The notes: generated from the sequence alone by a model not told the origin. 64,000 nt of DNA from Dillenia suffruticosa (GCA_033439265.1 JAVTVX010000017.1:9198001-9262000), one strand, 5' to 3'. Shown: positions 12,020 through 25,721, numbered from the stretch's first letter. Program-made: numbers and translations.

Positions 12020-13254
12020 ACCCTTTGAGTATTTGATTTATCTTCAATCCTCGAATTTCTTTTTCAAAAAAGGTGGATGTTAACTTATTGGTAGTATTTA
12101 TGAGATTATGGGATTTTGTTGATCCCATGAGATTTTGAGATCCCCTGATTTAGAAAAAAGAATAATAATAATAAGTAAATTGTAGGATTCCTAATTTTTT
12201 TTTTTTTGTAAAATGTTGTGATTCAGAAATTTTGTTAAAATTTCAGAATGATTGTCAATTGTTTTAAGCATGTAGGTCACTTGTGAATGATATTAATTAA
12301 AAAAAAAAAGCCCCTGATATGAACAAAATAACAAGGTTGGAACTATCTAATAAATCTAAGATTATAGTGATGGTTAGGAAGGAACACTCCAAAAGATTCA
12401 TAAGTATTAAAGCTCTGATAACTTTTTTAAAAAATAAAAATTTAGATTGGAGCTGTGAGATAAAACCAGTGCTTAACGTGCTTGTATCTACCCTAAACTG
12501 ATGTTGAAAGGTGATAAGACAGATTTGTGGAAAATTCTACTCTTTTCATGAAGCTCCTCCAAGTACCAAGAGAAAAGGAAGAAAACAGGGGACAGTCCAA
12601 AGGATGATCCACCGTGGTTCTCAAATATTTGCCATTGTCTGGCCTCTTGTTTACACGTGATTCTTGTCTCATCTTCTTTTGGAGAAAATGAGGCTCAGCG
12701 CCTAAAATTTCTCACTCTTGAGCGTGACTTTCACATTTTCCATCATAAATGCACATGGAAAACTTTTCATGGCATCAACCACACCAAACCCCTGTCATCA
12801 CTGGACCTCACTTAGCACTCACATCTCATGTTTTCCAATTTAACAGCCACCTTTGACCACAAGTTTGCTAGTGCAATATGATGCCCAAAACTTCAAGATT
12901 ACAGCCTCAGAAATTTCTAACCCACGTGCAATATTGGACTTTCTTAAGCAAGAGTTCATACGTGATGTGTATTCCTATTCACACTCTGGAATCACGGTTC
13001 TATAAACGGCCAAGTAGGGAAGTGTCTTGGTAGTTGGGGATTTATTTATAGCACGTTACAGTATCTGGAAATACTAAAATTAAACTTAGCCCACCATATT
13101 AATATTTCAACCGCCTATGATTTTCAACTTGTCCAGGAATAATTCGTGAATTAGATACTTTGAAGGCAAGAGTTGGACTTGCAATAGGGAGATAGCGCTG
13201 TTGCGACAACTCGCTAACAGGCAACAATTATGAATCAAACCTAATCATGGGACC

Positions 13255-13385
13255 ATGATTTTTTTCTTTTTTTTTTATCGTGACTGGCACCTGATTTTCA
13301 TTTCCAATACCTAAAACTCAAGATCTTAATTAAAAAAGTTTAGTGTCATGTCACTAGACTCACAGGACTAGTCGGTGGATGGACC
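13255..13385 (-). mobile_element. Possible SINE fragment with A-tail
   Basis: On the minus strand a moderately tRNA-like block (AGATCTTGAGTTTTAGG as a decayed B box) is followed by a long A-rich tail, seen as T runs near 13260-13277 on the plus strand. No convincing TSD was found. Confidence 0.3.
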
Positions 13386-16300
13386 TCTCATGGTTATGCC
13401 CCAAGAACATAGCTACCCCAGGGAGAATCAATGAGAATGCACTAGAAAAAATCGTCAATCTACATTTTAGAGTAGGGCAAGGTACACAAGAATGCCCTGA
13501 CGAGGAATTGACAATTATTCATCTTGCACTATGGGCAACAATCGGGATAATTCCTACGAAGCAGCATATGGTCTACAAATATATGCTGCCCTGCGTAATC
13601 ACTAGTATACAAATTTGAAATTGATTCAACCCCAAACCCTAGTCTTCACTAGGCTGGTATTCTGTAAACAAATGGCAGTCTAATATTGGGAAGTAAAAAA
13701 TGGAGCACAGCAGGAAGAAATGTCAATTCCAGCAACTTCCATGGCATTGCATACCCACTTCGGGATATCACCTTTTGGAAACTGCCATGCGCATCCACAT
13801 AAAGTGTTTTAAATCATCAGATTGCATTCAACCACTTCAATAAAGATAAAAGCTCACAAACATGTAGGGACAATGATATATCCAATACTGGACCGCACAG
13901 ATAAGAATTGAGAAAGCATACTACAATTGATACCTCAAAAAACGACATTAATGTAGACAAAAATATAGGATAAATTATGAGACTGATCTTTCATGATGTA
14001 ACTATCAATTCATAATACAGCAGAAAAACTGGTCACTGCTACAGCACATGGGACGCTTACATAATTAGCTAGTATGTTTATAACTAATACGCGGAAACCT
14101 CAACATCACAAGAAAATGTCCTACTGCAACTGCAAGTCTGATGATTCAAGCAATGGTTTCAAAACTTCCAAAAATTAAAAAATCATCACTTGGCCATAAT
14201 AACAGAGGTAGTCTATGAATACTTCAGTTTCAAGTCGTGACTAAGATCCAGTTTTGTGAGGGTACAAATTATTTAGTTTGGGAGTTAGATCCCAAATATT
14301 TACACAATGATAAAACTAGTATTCAGAACAATAATTTCAGAATCAATATCCTTAATACAGATTTTGATTAAATTAAAACAAAAAATGTATTTTTCTAAGT
14401 TATTTTCTTCTGAAGTTGAAATTATTATTGCTGGTATGTTGCTGGTCTGGTGATCAAAACCTTTTGGTTGGAAGTAATTTTGGATCAATACAAAACCCAG
14501 ATTAAATTGATTATGATCCAACACACAGAAATTTCCGAAGAGATTTCCAATAACAGCTTGTTAAAGACAACGAGTTAATGTATGTTATAAAATGCATAAA
14601 TATAGGATATAAGAAAGTTTATTGAAGGATTACCATTTTCAGCAGGAAATTGCATACAAACCTACAAGAAGATTTGAGTTAAATTAAAATGAGAAAAACT
14701 ATTACACGATAGGAAATTGATCATAAAGCATCTTACGAACAAAATCTAATCCTTGATTAGGAATAGCTTTCGGTAAAATGGAAGTTGGTGAAAAAGTGCA
14801 AAAACAAGGAAGAGAAAAAAAAATCATACTGTGGAAATCATCCTTGAATTATTGAAGAATGTAGATCTCTGCTAAGCTGCAGGATTTAAAGAAAAAGGTA
14901 AAAAATGGAAATAAAATCATTCCGATATAATATAGTTGGAAGGACAGAGAACAAAATAACAATAATAACTTGGACTTCTACCTTCATCATAAGATAAAAA
15001 TTGTGTTATGAGAGAAGCTGAGAACCCATAGCATCTTTTGTCACAAGGCAATGGATATAGGCCCTTGAATAATTCTTACAAACCTGTAAGAGGCAAGTAA
15101 AACTAAATGACTGAAAAAGAGAAAAATCAATTTGACAGAGATGAGTATCATCAGCCATAGCCTGGTGTTAAGTTTTAGCACTCCCTATAGGTACAAAACA
15201 AATCAAAATAAGATGTCGGATCATAAATTCAACGTAGATTTTCTTCTGTGAAATTCTAATTGCCATGTCAAATATTAAAATGAGGTTGTATTTTCCACAA
15301 TTTGCTGCTTCCCACTCACATCATGTTCGAAGAAGAAGAGGAAGCAACATGTTTATGTCTAAAATACAGGAGTCATAGAAGAAGCAACATGCAAATCTAC
15401 AGATGAATGACATAATCACAAATACTGTACAGATAGATTCTTGTAGATTCCAAGCAAAGCATATTCAAGAACATAACTGCACAGAGGGCACAATATGTTG
15501 ACACCATTAAAAGCATCACTTTACACCATTACATTTTGCATGTGTTTAAAGTTCTAAAAGCCAGAAAGGACAACTTCAGTAGCCCAGTCTTGGCAAAACT
15601 ATTCAAAATTATACTCATGCACAATCCTACATCCAAGTGCCTACTGGTGAGAGAACATGAAACAGCCTTTTTCTTGAACATTAAAAGGTTCATGACGACA
15701 GGTCAAATAAGGAGACCAACAAAATCAGGACAAATTTTAATGCATGCCTGAATCTCAGTAATATGTAAAAATTAAAAAATAATTTAAAAACGAAATGTTG
15801 CATATAAGTTCAAGTAATGAATATATAACAAAAAACAACCAAAGGTAATATCTTAAGTGATGCAGGTAATGTAGGCAGGAATGGGTTAGATGTATTGTGC
15901 AATTTCGTTCCTCATAAAATTGAGCAAGCCTTATAGTCACTAATGCATGTCTAACCTAACAGGAACATGATGTGCATAAACAATTAGTCCAGATTATTTT
16001 CATCAATGAAAAAATGCTACCTCTGGTACAAGAGCTGTGCCCAGGCGAGCAGTATGGGCAGGATAAACACAGTCATTCATGTCAGCACCCAAAGCACTGC
16101 AAACCATGATATCGAGTGCATAACCAACACCCTGAAACATAACATGAGCAATAATATTGCATAGAGAGCTAGAGGAGGGACAATAACAGTTCAGACAGAT
16201 CACTAATTTACGGGAAATGAATACTAATACAATAAAAGCCAGCCATACCATGACATAACGTGGTTTATCCTCAAGCAAAGCTGCAGTACACTGAGCAACA

Positions 16301-17062
16301 ACACGCCAAAATGAATCTTTATCTTCACCGCCTGAAAGACCACCAATGGCATAGCTGCACAAAAGTAAATTCAGTAAAATCAATTCCATGAATACTGAAC
16401 TATAACATGTTGATATTATAACAAGAAAATAAATTCTAAACGAAAGTTCAATTTATCATTTACACAACTTATACAACTACTGGCACAAAAAACTCTACCC
16501 AAAGTAAAATGTAACATATGCAAAATTCATATGCCTAGTAACTGCTGACTCTGTATTGCACTCACTGGCAACTTTAAAAATGTGGGATATGGATACCACA
16601 GAAAAATTTAAACTTAGATAATTCAGGACCATCAAATATCTGCTGGAAACCAGAAAATGCTACTAGTAAAAGATTGGCATAATATAAATTGTTATGTCCC
16701 ACTCAATGCCACCAATTTTCCTATTCTAACTATGCAGGAAAGCACACATGGCTTTTTGCATTATGAGTCTGATCAGTTTTGCACATGGTAATGAAAGTTT
16801 CAGTCAAGCATACGGAAATTAATAGCCCAACTTATATTATAAGTCAATTGCATTATGCCATGTTGCAACATAGTCTTTCTCTTCTGAAACTGATAAACAT
16901 TAGTGATGCATACATATGACAACCTTTAGGTGCAAATATCTTTATCCCTAATTTTATCCAAATGCAAATATTAGTACAAAAGTATATGCACATTATAAGG
17001 TGTCAATGCATCAAGGGCTTCATATCGTGTTTGATTGAAAACACAAAAAAACAAAAGTCAGT

Positions 17063-17065
<3 letters not shown>

Positions 17066-17100
<35 letters not shown>
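17066..17100. repeat. (GA)n microsatellite
   Basis: An intronic GA run inside the decayed TGT locus. Confidence 0.85.
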
Positions 17101-17102
<2 letters not shown>

Positions 17103-17481
17103 CTGTAAACTGGCATTAATGTGCAGCCCATAGATCTACAACTGATACTGGCATGTCATAGAAAGCAGAACCAAAAAATTGAAATTATCATTGAATCCAA
17201 GATAAATATTTCCTGCTGCAATCTAGGATACTATGTTTTATTGCCTTGAGAATTGAGTGCATTTAACTTTACATTTTTATTCATCACTTACCCACATTAA
17301 AAAGCAATATTATCAGTAGCCATGGATCAAAACTCACTCACCTAAAACTTATAGAAGGGGAATAATAAGTAATGTCAATATAACCAATGTAAGAAGCACT
17401 ATTACAAAAATGATCGCTGTGCAGAGCATCCAGTTTGTAAAATCACTCAGAAGAAGTACTAGCATAAGTTTGGGAGTCTAA

Positions 17482-17893
17482 ATGGTCTCTAGCATAGCTA
17501 ACAATCAACATTATACCATCCAGTTTTAGCATATCATCTCGAAAAACTTCTTTAGAGTCTCATACTAACAGTTATTGAGGGCTACACCAAAATTAGCATA
17601 ATCAATTCTTAAACGATAGTATCATATGCATACCCAGGTAGATTGCGGACCACCAAGTCTCTGATACATATATCCCTGATACAAATCCCCAATAAATGGT
17701 CTCTAGCATAGCTAACAATCAACATTATACTATCCAGTTTTAGCATATCATCTCCAAAGGTTCTTTGGAGTCTCAAACTAATAGTTATTGAGGGCTACAC
17801 CAAAATTAGCATAATCAATTCTTAAATGATAGTATCGTATGCATACCCAGGTAGATTGCGAACCACCAAGCCTCTGAGGCATATATCCCTATT
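17482..17893. repeat. Tandem duplication of ~214 bp containing a TGT exon
   Basis: The block starting ATGGTCTCTAGCATAGC at 17482 recurs at 17696. Both copies include the 42-nt exon reading RDIC-R-LVVRNLPG on the minus strand (17634-17675 and 17847-17888), with its own AG acceptor and GT donor. The copies have diverged at several positions. Confidence 0.85.
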
Positions 17894-18424
17894 AAAAATC
17901 AATCATGAACATTGTTATTGAAGACGAAAAGCAATCAAAAAAATTCCTAGAGAGATATGGTCATACAGATGCAATCAGAACTCACCTAAGAACAGGATCT
18001 AGACCACCTTGCACAATACCAAATAAGTTCTGTTTGTGTGGCCTTTTATGAGCTATCCTTATCATACAGTTGCAAACAGAGAAGGAGAAGGCAAAATATG
18101 AACAAACAAGACATAAGCAAAAGAGATCTACTGAAGCCTCCCTAAGAAATGAGTTCAACAAATTTACAGCTAATCATCTAGCTTAATGGACTTCCAAAAG
18201 GCTTGACCCGTTAATATAAGCAACAAAAAATTTACCCACCAGATTACAGTACCTGCTATACATCTATCTATCCACCGAAAAGTTCGATACATATCCTCCT
18301 CAATTCATGGACCAGTAATTGTGGTTTTGACAACATCATCAAGTGCCCTAATGATATCCGCCCCAATTCTGTTCTGTACAAACAGTTAAATGATGACACA
18401 TGAAATAAGATCTAAGGACGAGAA

Positions 18425-18881
18425 TGATAGGGACCCGAGTATATAGACCCGAGTATAGGATCTAGTCGATGGATACCCTGCAAGGAATTCCTCTCCTTCC
18501 TTGCTTGAGTTTTTCCCTCTCTTAGACCCTTTTTTTATGGCTGGAAACTTATTCCCTAACAAGCCTTTCACCACATTTCTTTTAGAAAAAATTAGATTTG
18601 CCACTTTATTAATCATACCCCTTTAAATAGAGAAAACTAGGATTACAATAAAATAGAATTTTTATCAAAAACAAATCCCAATAATCATTCCTAATATGAA
18701 AGTTTCCTAAAAGTAAGCTAACTACAAATTAAAAAGATTGCTATAAATTAAAATAAGAAAGCTACTATTTTTCTAAAATATTTTCTTTTTACTAGTTTCT
18801 AAATATCTTTTTAAAAGAATGCTTTACAATGATATGCACTTTTTAAAATAATTCTTTCCAATAATATTCAGGTACATATCG
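18425..18881 (-). repeat. 3' LTR of EF-Ts element copy 1
   Basis: It matches 19649-20103 throughout, including GGATCTAGTCGATGGATACC near one end and a TTTAAATAGAG block in the middle. In element orientation this is the downstream LTR. Confidence 0.85.
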
Positions 18882-18923
18882 TTACTCCACTTCTGGACAA
18901 AGAGCTCGTCCTCAAGCTCGAAT

Positions 18924-19328
18924 TCAGGATGGGTCTTCTCTCAAGTTTTTAAGAACTCCCAATAAGTCTCCTCCCTCATCCTCTTCTTTGGACTTCTCAG
19001 AATTTCCCTTTCTTGCAAATTTAGAATCATCAGGACATACTTCTGTAACAAAATATTGCACTTGTAGACAAGCAGTCACTTGCATGGCTATATCATCAAC
19101 CAGTTCCCTGAAAATATCTCCACAAGCGACAAAATTTGTCTCACTGTTTACCTCTATTAAGATACCAATTTTGCTGTCATGAATGTATAAACCAATGTTT
19201 CCTTCAATGTTAGCCTTGCTGTCATGAATGTCATGAATGGAAAACTGAAGATCCTGCCCAAACTTATTATATTCATGGCTATTGAAGTCAAGGTACTTTC
19301 TAGGGATGGCAGTCCTTCCTTCCAGCAA
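18924..19328 (-). pseudogene. Captured fragment of organellar elongation factor Ts
   Basis: A 134-residue open frame. Its middle reads [19 protein letters not shown] then [18 protein letters not shown], the conserved core of EF-Ts (the guanine-exchange factor for EF-Tu), closest in my reading to plastid or mitochondrial plant forms. The UBA-like N-terminus and most of the dimerisation region are missing. The flanking residues run into retroelement sequence. It is a transduced exon piece inside an LTR element, not a working translation factor. A related fragment is in the second copy at about 58595-58760. Confidence 0.8.
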
Positions 19329-19478
19329 ACTACTCCTTTACTCCCCTTGGTCTGCAAGGGTGTGGCTGCTATTCCTAACCTCTTTGACCTTGTTGTGCCC
19401 CTGCAGCTCTCGCCGAAATCTTTTCATCAGCAAGATCGGTGCTGTCTGCTGTTAATGTAGCAACTTCTTGTTGGACTA

Positions 19479-19625
19479 CTAGAGTTCCTCCATCCTAGCT
19501 AGTGGCTGCTCCATTAGTTGCGGCATTCGCTGCTCCATTAGTTGCGGCATTCGCTGCTCCATTTGCTGCTCAAATTCCCCCATGAATCTCTCCATCTGGC
19601 TAAACAATTCTGCAGAGTTTTCCAT
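19479..19625 (-). CDS. 48-aa Met/Gln/Glu-rich ORF after the 5' LTR
   Basis: It starts at an ATG 24 nt inside the 5' LTR and ends at tandem TAG codons. The peptide begins MENSAELFSQMERFMGEFEQ and contains an exact tandem MEQRMPQL repeat, so it is probably a coiled-coil remnant of a gag start. The second element copy has the same start (MENSAEWFS) but a stop after nine codons. I infer a relic gag leader; expression is unknown. Confidence 0.45.
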   Translation of the reverse strand: MENSAELFSQMERFMGEFEQQMEQRMPQLMEQRMPQLMEQPLARMEEL

Positions 19626-19648
19626 GGCAATTCGCTCTTTTACCAAAT

Positions 19649-20103
19649 TGATATGGGCCAGAATATAGGATCTAGTCGATGGATACCCTGTAGGGATTTC
19701 CTCTCTTCCCTTGCTTGAGTTTTTCCCTCTCTTAGACCCTATTTTTTATTATTGAAAACTTGTTCCCTAACAAGCCTCTCATCACACTTCTTTTAAGAGA
19801 AATTAAACTTATCACTTTATTAATCATACTCCTTTAAATAGAGGAAACTAGGGTTACAATAAAATAAAATCCTTTCTAAAAACAAATTCCAATAATCACT
19901 TTTAAGATGAAGGTTTCATAAAACTAAGGTAATTGCTAATTTTTAAGATAACTACTAATTAAAAAAATTACTATAAACTAAAATTCCGATTTTTCTAAAA
20001 TATTTACTTTTTACTAGTTTCTAAATATCCTTCTAAAAGAACTTTTTACTATGATATGCACTTTCTAAAATAAATTTTTCCAATAATATTCAAGTACATA
20101 TTA
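19649..20103 (-). repeat. 5' LTR of EF-Ts element copy 1
   Basis: Upstream LTR in element orientation. It starts TGATATGGGCC on the plus strand and ends at CATATTA, where related copies have CATATCA. Confidence 0.85.
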
Positions 20104-22530
20104 GAGAAATCTTCAAACAAAAGAAGAGAGCAAAAAGGACATGGCAGGGGAAGAAAAGAAGAATTATGTAGAACAAGAAAGTATAGCCCTCCAGTCCCTT
20201 TTCAGATCCTCAAAATAAACCCCTCAGAATGCCTTAGCTACTGAAGACCACAAAGGAGCAAGGAGGACAAAACAATCTCATTGTTACAAAATAAATAATA
20301 TAACTTAGTAGACTTAGAATAAATATATATATAAATGTGTGTGTGTTTGTGTTAAAAAAACAAATGTAAACATAAGAGCATTGTGCAGTATAAACAACAA
20401 CATTCTATTATTCTAAACAAAGATTGTTAAATATGAAAAGTATCAAAACATGCAATTTGAGTCCCAAATAAGAAGACATCTGCAAACAAAAGTTTCATTT
20501 CTTCTCTCATGCAAGCGGGGCGGGGGGGTTTGGGGAACATCTCTTAGCAACAGACTACTTACTTGGATTTCAACTGATTCCTCAGGTGTTAACAGCAGTG
20601 GCTTTCCGTCAACTGGAGACTGCAATTACTAAGATGAAGCCTAAGTTACAAGCTCACACAAAGAACAAAATTGCAAGCTCAAAAGAAGTAACAACAAAAA
20701 TGTTATTTCTTTAATTATAAGATTATGAAATGTTTTCCCAAGAAAGTTCATTGTTATACTAAGGAAAGTGAGATGTCCAAGAAACAAATAAATAGAGTTT
20801 ACAATGTCCCTATTAAAATTTCATGCTCATGGTTTGACCAGACATTTTTTTTTTTGCTACAGCAACCTTCCCCCCAAAACCAATCAAAATGAATCCCATC
20901 CCATGAGCATGTTACCTTCAGCACTCTGTACCTTGCCATAACAGGCATGTAGTGATAATAGACACTCAAAATTTTGCATTGCCCCATGATGTGTAATGCC
21001 ACATTTAGAAAATCTTTAACATTATTTTTTTGGTTCTGGAGTCAACACATATCCAATACATATCCGGTTGGACTTTTTTTTGCAATTAAGACAATAATGA
21101 AGAAATATAATAAGCAGTTGTTTTGAGAGATACAGTTGACAAACACCATGGCACCTCCATGTGAAACCTCAAAACAAGTTTCAGAACCTGCTTGCAATGG
21201 ACATCCTTTTTTTTTATATCCAAATATTTTTTTTAAGAAGACTGAAACGCTTTATTCCTTAAGATAGCTTAAATCATCACAAAAAGTGGAGTTAATTACC
21301 ATATCAAAAGATTTTACATTATCATTTCATCCTTTTTTCCCACATTCATTAACATATTTTAATCTTCTAATTCTAAGAAGATCCTAAGAAACTTCAATAT
21401 AGTAAGTCGTTGGCATATTCATGATTAAAGAAGCCTGAAACACTTTCTCAAACATTGACCTAAAAATTACACTTTATGATTTCCTTAATATTCATTCAAA
21501 TAATCTTCTATCCAATATCCCTTTTATCAACCATCAAGCAAGTAGACTACACAAATGTCATGAACTTGGAATACATGGGAACATTAAACATGGCACAAAC
21601 TCCATTAGTGAGCTACAAGCATACAGGATGGGTAATATAACAGCAGATGTAATGCTAAAGATTATGTAAAGACTTCATACCACATATGCAGAAGGGAAAA
21701 TATATTGCATTTATATGCTGATGCAGAGGTGGCATATGTGGTCAAAAAATATATATATAATGCACCATATACAGTTAAAAATTACAGAATCAGAAATATT
21801 TACCTGAAACATTACTCCTTCTTCAGTAATGTCAGCCAAATGCAGAAATGAAACCTGAAAACGTCAGTGGAAAAGATCTAAGGCATATAATGCTATGGTC
21901 AATAAAAACTTTAGCTTCATGAGAATAATCTAAACCAAGACAAAATCAAAGTGGGAAACATGAATCTGTAATAAGGTTGTTTTCTTTCTTTATTTCTGTT
22001 GCCATTCTCATATTAGAACTAGTTCTGTCTTAGTCAATGTAACTCCTTACATTAACTCCAAAATCCCAAACTTTATCGGATAAATTTAGGAAATAGCATT
22101 GCATGTCTCTTGTACTATCTGCAGCTTCCCCTTCATTTCTGCTAGTATAATATTTTGATCATCATCATAACATTGGTTCAAACAAGGCTACACATATCAA
22201 ACTCATAAATGATATAAATTATCTCTGACATACTTGACCCCTCATTTAATAAAAATTTGCTAATGCTTATTGGCGCTGGTAGACCTGATTTTAACAAAAA
22301 CTCATGCAATTTCAAACCCACTTCCCCCTTACTCTAAAGACACCACCTTTGTAATTACTTAACATGACTCAACAAGAACATACATCCCAGAAAGGATGTC
22401 AGTAGACTTTGAACAACTAATTTACAGCATGCATGAAAAACGACTATAAAATGGTGTTAAAAAAAATAATAAGTAAAAGAATAGATCCACAAACTTCAAT
22501 ACAGCAGCATAACAACATCGGCATAAATCA

Positions 22531-22626
<96 letters not shown>

Positions 22627-24040
22627 TTAAGATGTAGGACGAAATGCCAAGTGATATGTATTCCCTAATATTATCTGGCAACCAATCTCTTCAAGTTGAC
22701 TACTTGTCAAACCTTTATTGACCCTGAAACCATGAAAAAACCAACCCAAACAAGAACATACAAGTCAAGGTTAAAAACATGGCAATGGAAGGACATAATA
22801 TAGAAATAGTATGCTTTATAAACAATACAGTTTAAACAAAATTGAACAAAAAGGTGGGAGTGAATCAAAGGTGCTCAGGCCCCCTAGCAATTACATTTAC
22901 AAGCCTAATAACAAAGGAAGCAGCAGATCTTAGAGTGGCTTGGGGAAGCGAGAAGCCCCAAAGGATTTAGTATTTGCAGAAAAATTTTGAACTTTCAAAG
23001 ATCTTTCCAATAGAACAAATCTGGCAATCTTGTAAGTAAGAAGCAGGTCTCCAATTTTCAGAACAAAAATAATTAATCTTGGCATATCATATTCTTAGCA
23101 ATTGCATTAAATAACTAGTGGATAAATGTTCTTCGCAGATTGAACAGAAGGGTGAATATCAACTACAATCTAATGGGTTCACCAACTTTGGTAGAAACTA
23201 ATTTACCTACCACCATGAACAGGGTCCCAATTTTTAGAGAGAAATGAAAGTCTGTGACAACTTAATTGTACAAGTTTTATTATTTGTACCTTTTTTTTTC
23301 TTTGCAGTAGCTAGGGCAATAAGAACTCCGCAATGGTTGAATGAAACTGAAGGTAAGTAAGGTGTTTATCCAGGAAGTTGTATAACAAACATCTAAGGAC
23401 AGAATTCAAATTTCTAAGAAAAACTAAGAGCACCCTCCAATTCAGTCGTCAAATAAAATCCAGGCAAGTCAGACATCCTTCTCTTTAAGAAGGCAACAAG
23501 CTACTATTTCCGGATATTAAACACTAACTTTGTGTTCCCACAGGCATAAAGAGAGACGTCTGGCACACATAATGTGGAAGTGTCAGCTGAGCTGCAAGGG
23601 CCCGATAGAACCTCCCCAAAACCTAAGCCCAAAAAATGCAAGAAATCACATGCAACTATGTTGAGAATAAATTGATATATATTATATATATAAAGTAGCT
23701 TGACTGTTTGGGGTTGAATTAATTGGAAGGATTGAAGGCCCAGCATTGCGGGTACTTAACTTGTTCACATTGTTAATGGTTTAAACATTCTGAGACAAAC
23801 CTAAAGTGCCCCAACGCAAAAACACTACAAAATCAGACCCTTTCAAAAGCCTACGGTCGACAGGGTGTTGAGTGGTCACGTCATGTACTTAAGCGCTTTT
23901 GAAATAGAACACAGCATAAATTTAATGTGTTTTATAACTTTGACTGTTAAAAAATAATAGTGATAATCAATTATAGAAAAAAAAAATTTAAATAGACTAT
24001 AAATAGGAAACCACAAGTAGACCTCAAAGCGAAGCGCCAT

Positions 24041-25690
24041 TGAAAAATACAAGCTCCTCTGCAACTGCAAGCTCTGCCTACCAAAATGTACAAAGTTTAT
24101 TAAACATTTTTTATCAAGAAAAGCGTCATCGTCACATATAGAGCTGTGTCGGATGTTTCATGACATGTAACATCCATCTAGCATTGTCAAGAGAGTGTAC
24201 ATGCATATGAATATCCAGAGAGAGAGGGAGAGACGAACGAAAAGAGAGACCTGAGATGCGCCGCGGTGGAAGGAAGGGGGAGGCGAGGTAGCTAGCGTGT
24301 ATCCAGCATTCAGCCCTTGGGCGAGTAGAAACCGCAATGATGTCTTGGTGGAGACAAAACGAGTCAACACAAGAGGAAAGTTCCTTGACTCTAACCTCTT
24401 TTAGGGTAAGGTCCTAATAACGACGACATCAAATTGTGCCTTTTTTTGGTTAAGAAAACCCTAATCACTCTCTTGAATAATCCGAAGAAAAGGTTTGTTT
24501 TAAAGCTAATGATCAATTGTATTTCCCTTTTTTTTTTATTTTTCTAGAAATTAATCCTATGAAAATATTTGTTTATTATTTTGATAAATTAAACTTATTA
24601 TATGATTTTTAAAAAGAACTATTATGATATTAAAGTTTTAACAAATTAGTAATATAAATATATACATAAACAAAAGAAAATTCATAATTTGTCTATATTC
24701 ATTTATTGACCATATTTCTTTTCATAATCCGTCGGGATTTCCTTCACCGTCAATCTAGAAAAACCTAGACCACTTCCCTCTTGAGAATGGACCTTTCCGA
24801 TTGATGGAAACTCTCACATGGCGGAGGTTTTATTTCACCATCCCCTTTGAAACGTTAAGAGAGACCCTTTTGAAACAAATTGAGGAACCATTTTGTAATT
24901 TTTTTTCTTCCATGTAATAGATTTATTTGTATATAATATGTTTAATCCAATTATATTTTTAATATATATTTTAATATTTTATTTATATATTATCCTTATA
25001 ATCGTAGACATATTGCCACTTAGCATACATATTTAATAATTTATATTAACATGTTATGTCTCAGGTAGATAACATAAGTCACTTAATTATGTCTCATGTG
25101 ACTATTACAAATTAAAAAAATTTAAATATTTTGATGTTACTGGTCCGACCTTAAGAAGAACTAAATTAAAATATAGATCATGATTTAAATATGACATATA
25201 ATTTGATTAAAAAGAAAATTACGCATGTAGTGAAGAAAGGACAAATGCCACTTGAATTAAATCAACCATATAGATCTACTAAAAGGCTTTGATCCAATCA
25301 TCCATGCACAGTGAATCATTAGGTAACTTTATCTTAATTAACTAATAATAATTTTGACAATTAAATCTTAATCTAATTCTCGAGGGATACACGTTTTATT
25401 AAGATATAATTTTAATAATTAATTTTTAATGATTATAATAGTGGTGTTTTTAATCAAAATACAAAATTTTGTTAGATATATTTTCTGTGATCGATTATTA
25501 TTACGTATTTTAAATATGTTTTATCGTTTTTATTTATTGTATTAAAAAACCTATATTAATTAATTATATGTTGTTCCCATTAATCTTATTCTAAAATTTC
25601 TACTTCAAATTCACATTTTTTTCTAGATTATTCTGTTTGATTAGTTGATCGAAACCCAATCTACAGCCTCCATTTTAAAAATCTTCGTTG
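24041..25690. other. Intergenic spacer between the TGT relic and the syntaxin gene
   Basis: Two divergent upstream regions. The GA-rich and slightly GC-rich part (24200-24400) is the former 5' leader or promoter of the TGT gene; the ORF at 24158-24370 is probably not coding. The rest is AT-rich with nothing recognised. Confidence 0.5.
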
Positions 25691-25711
25691 GGCAATTTGG
25701 TCCTTCAACAT

Positions 25712-25721
25712 TTGAACGGCT
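25712..25721 (+). promoter_or_regulatory. MSA-like mitotic element 1
   Basis: TTGAACGGCT contains the AACGG core of the M-phase-specific activator (MSA) element bound by three-repeat MYBs. It lies about 440 nt upstream of the syntaxin ATG and about 90 nt upstream of the CT-rich leader. Confidence 0.4.

Larger units (their letters stand above)
10591..14580. other. HD-Zip promoter and intergenic spacer
   Basis: It contains the HD-Zip 5' flank, one SINE with 15-bp TSDs (11817-12019) and an A-tailed SINE-like block near 13260-13380. The ORF at 13379-13618 matches no family I recognise. 13.6-14.6 kb is the downstream flank of the decayed TGT gene. Confidence 0.5.
18425..20103 (-). mobile_element. 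Small LTR retrotransposon carrying an EF-Ts fragment (copy 1)
   Basis: Two direct repeats of about 455 bp (18425-18881 and 19649-20103) enclose 767 bp. The target-site duplication is GAGAA at 18420-18424 and 20104-20108. Orientation is minus. Just inside the 5' LTR is a diverged tRNA-primer-like TTTGGTAAAAGAGCG, and just before the 3' LTR a purine-rich AGAAGTGGAG. Inside are a 48-residue Met/Gln/Glu-rich ORF and an EF-Ts-like ORF. There is no reverse transcriptase, integrase or protease, so it must be mobilised in trans. The LTR ends are slightly eroded, and a short ACCCGAGTATA duplication lies near 18433-18455. It sits in an intron of the decayed TGT gene in the same orientation. Confidence 0.87.

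Noticed and set aside
13379-13618. 79-codon plus-strand ORF
   Set aside because: No recognisable domain, no promoter or neighbouring exon; left unannotated.
23528-23560. A frameshift in the second TGT exon
   Set aside because: Re-reading shows QTSLFMPVGTQ in frame; only the exon's donor side looks eroded, so I do not count a frameshift there.
24158-24370. Minus-strand ORF upstream of the TGT relic as its first exon
   Set aside because: The family N-terminus MALRFE is found at 24023-24040 with a splice site, so this upstream frame is probably leader.
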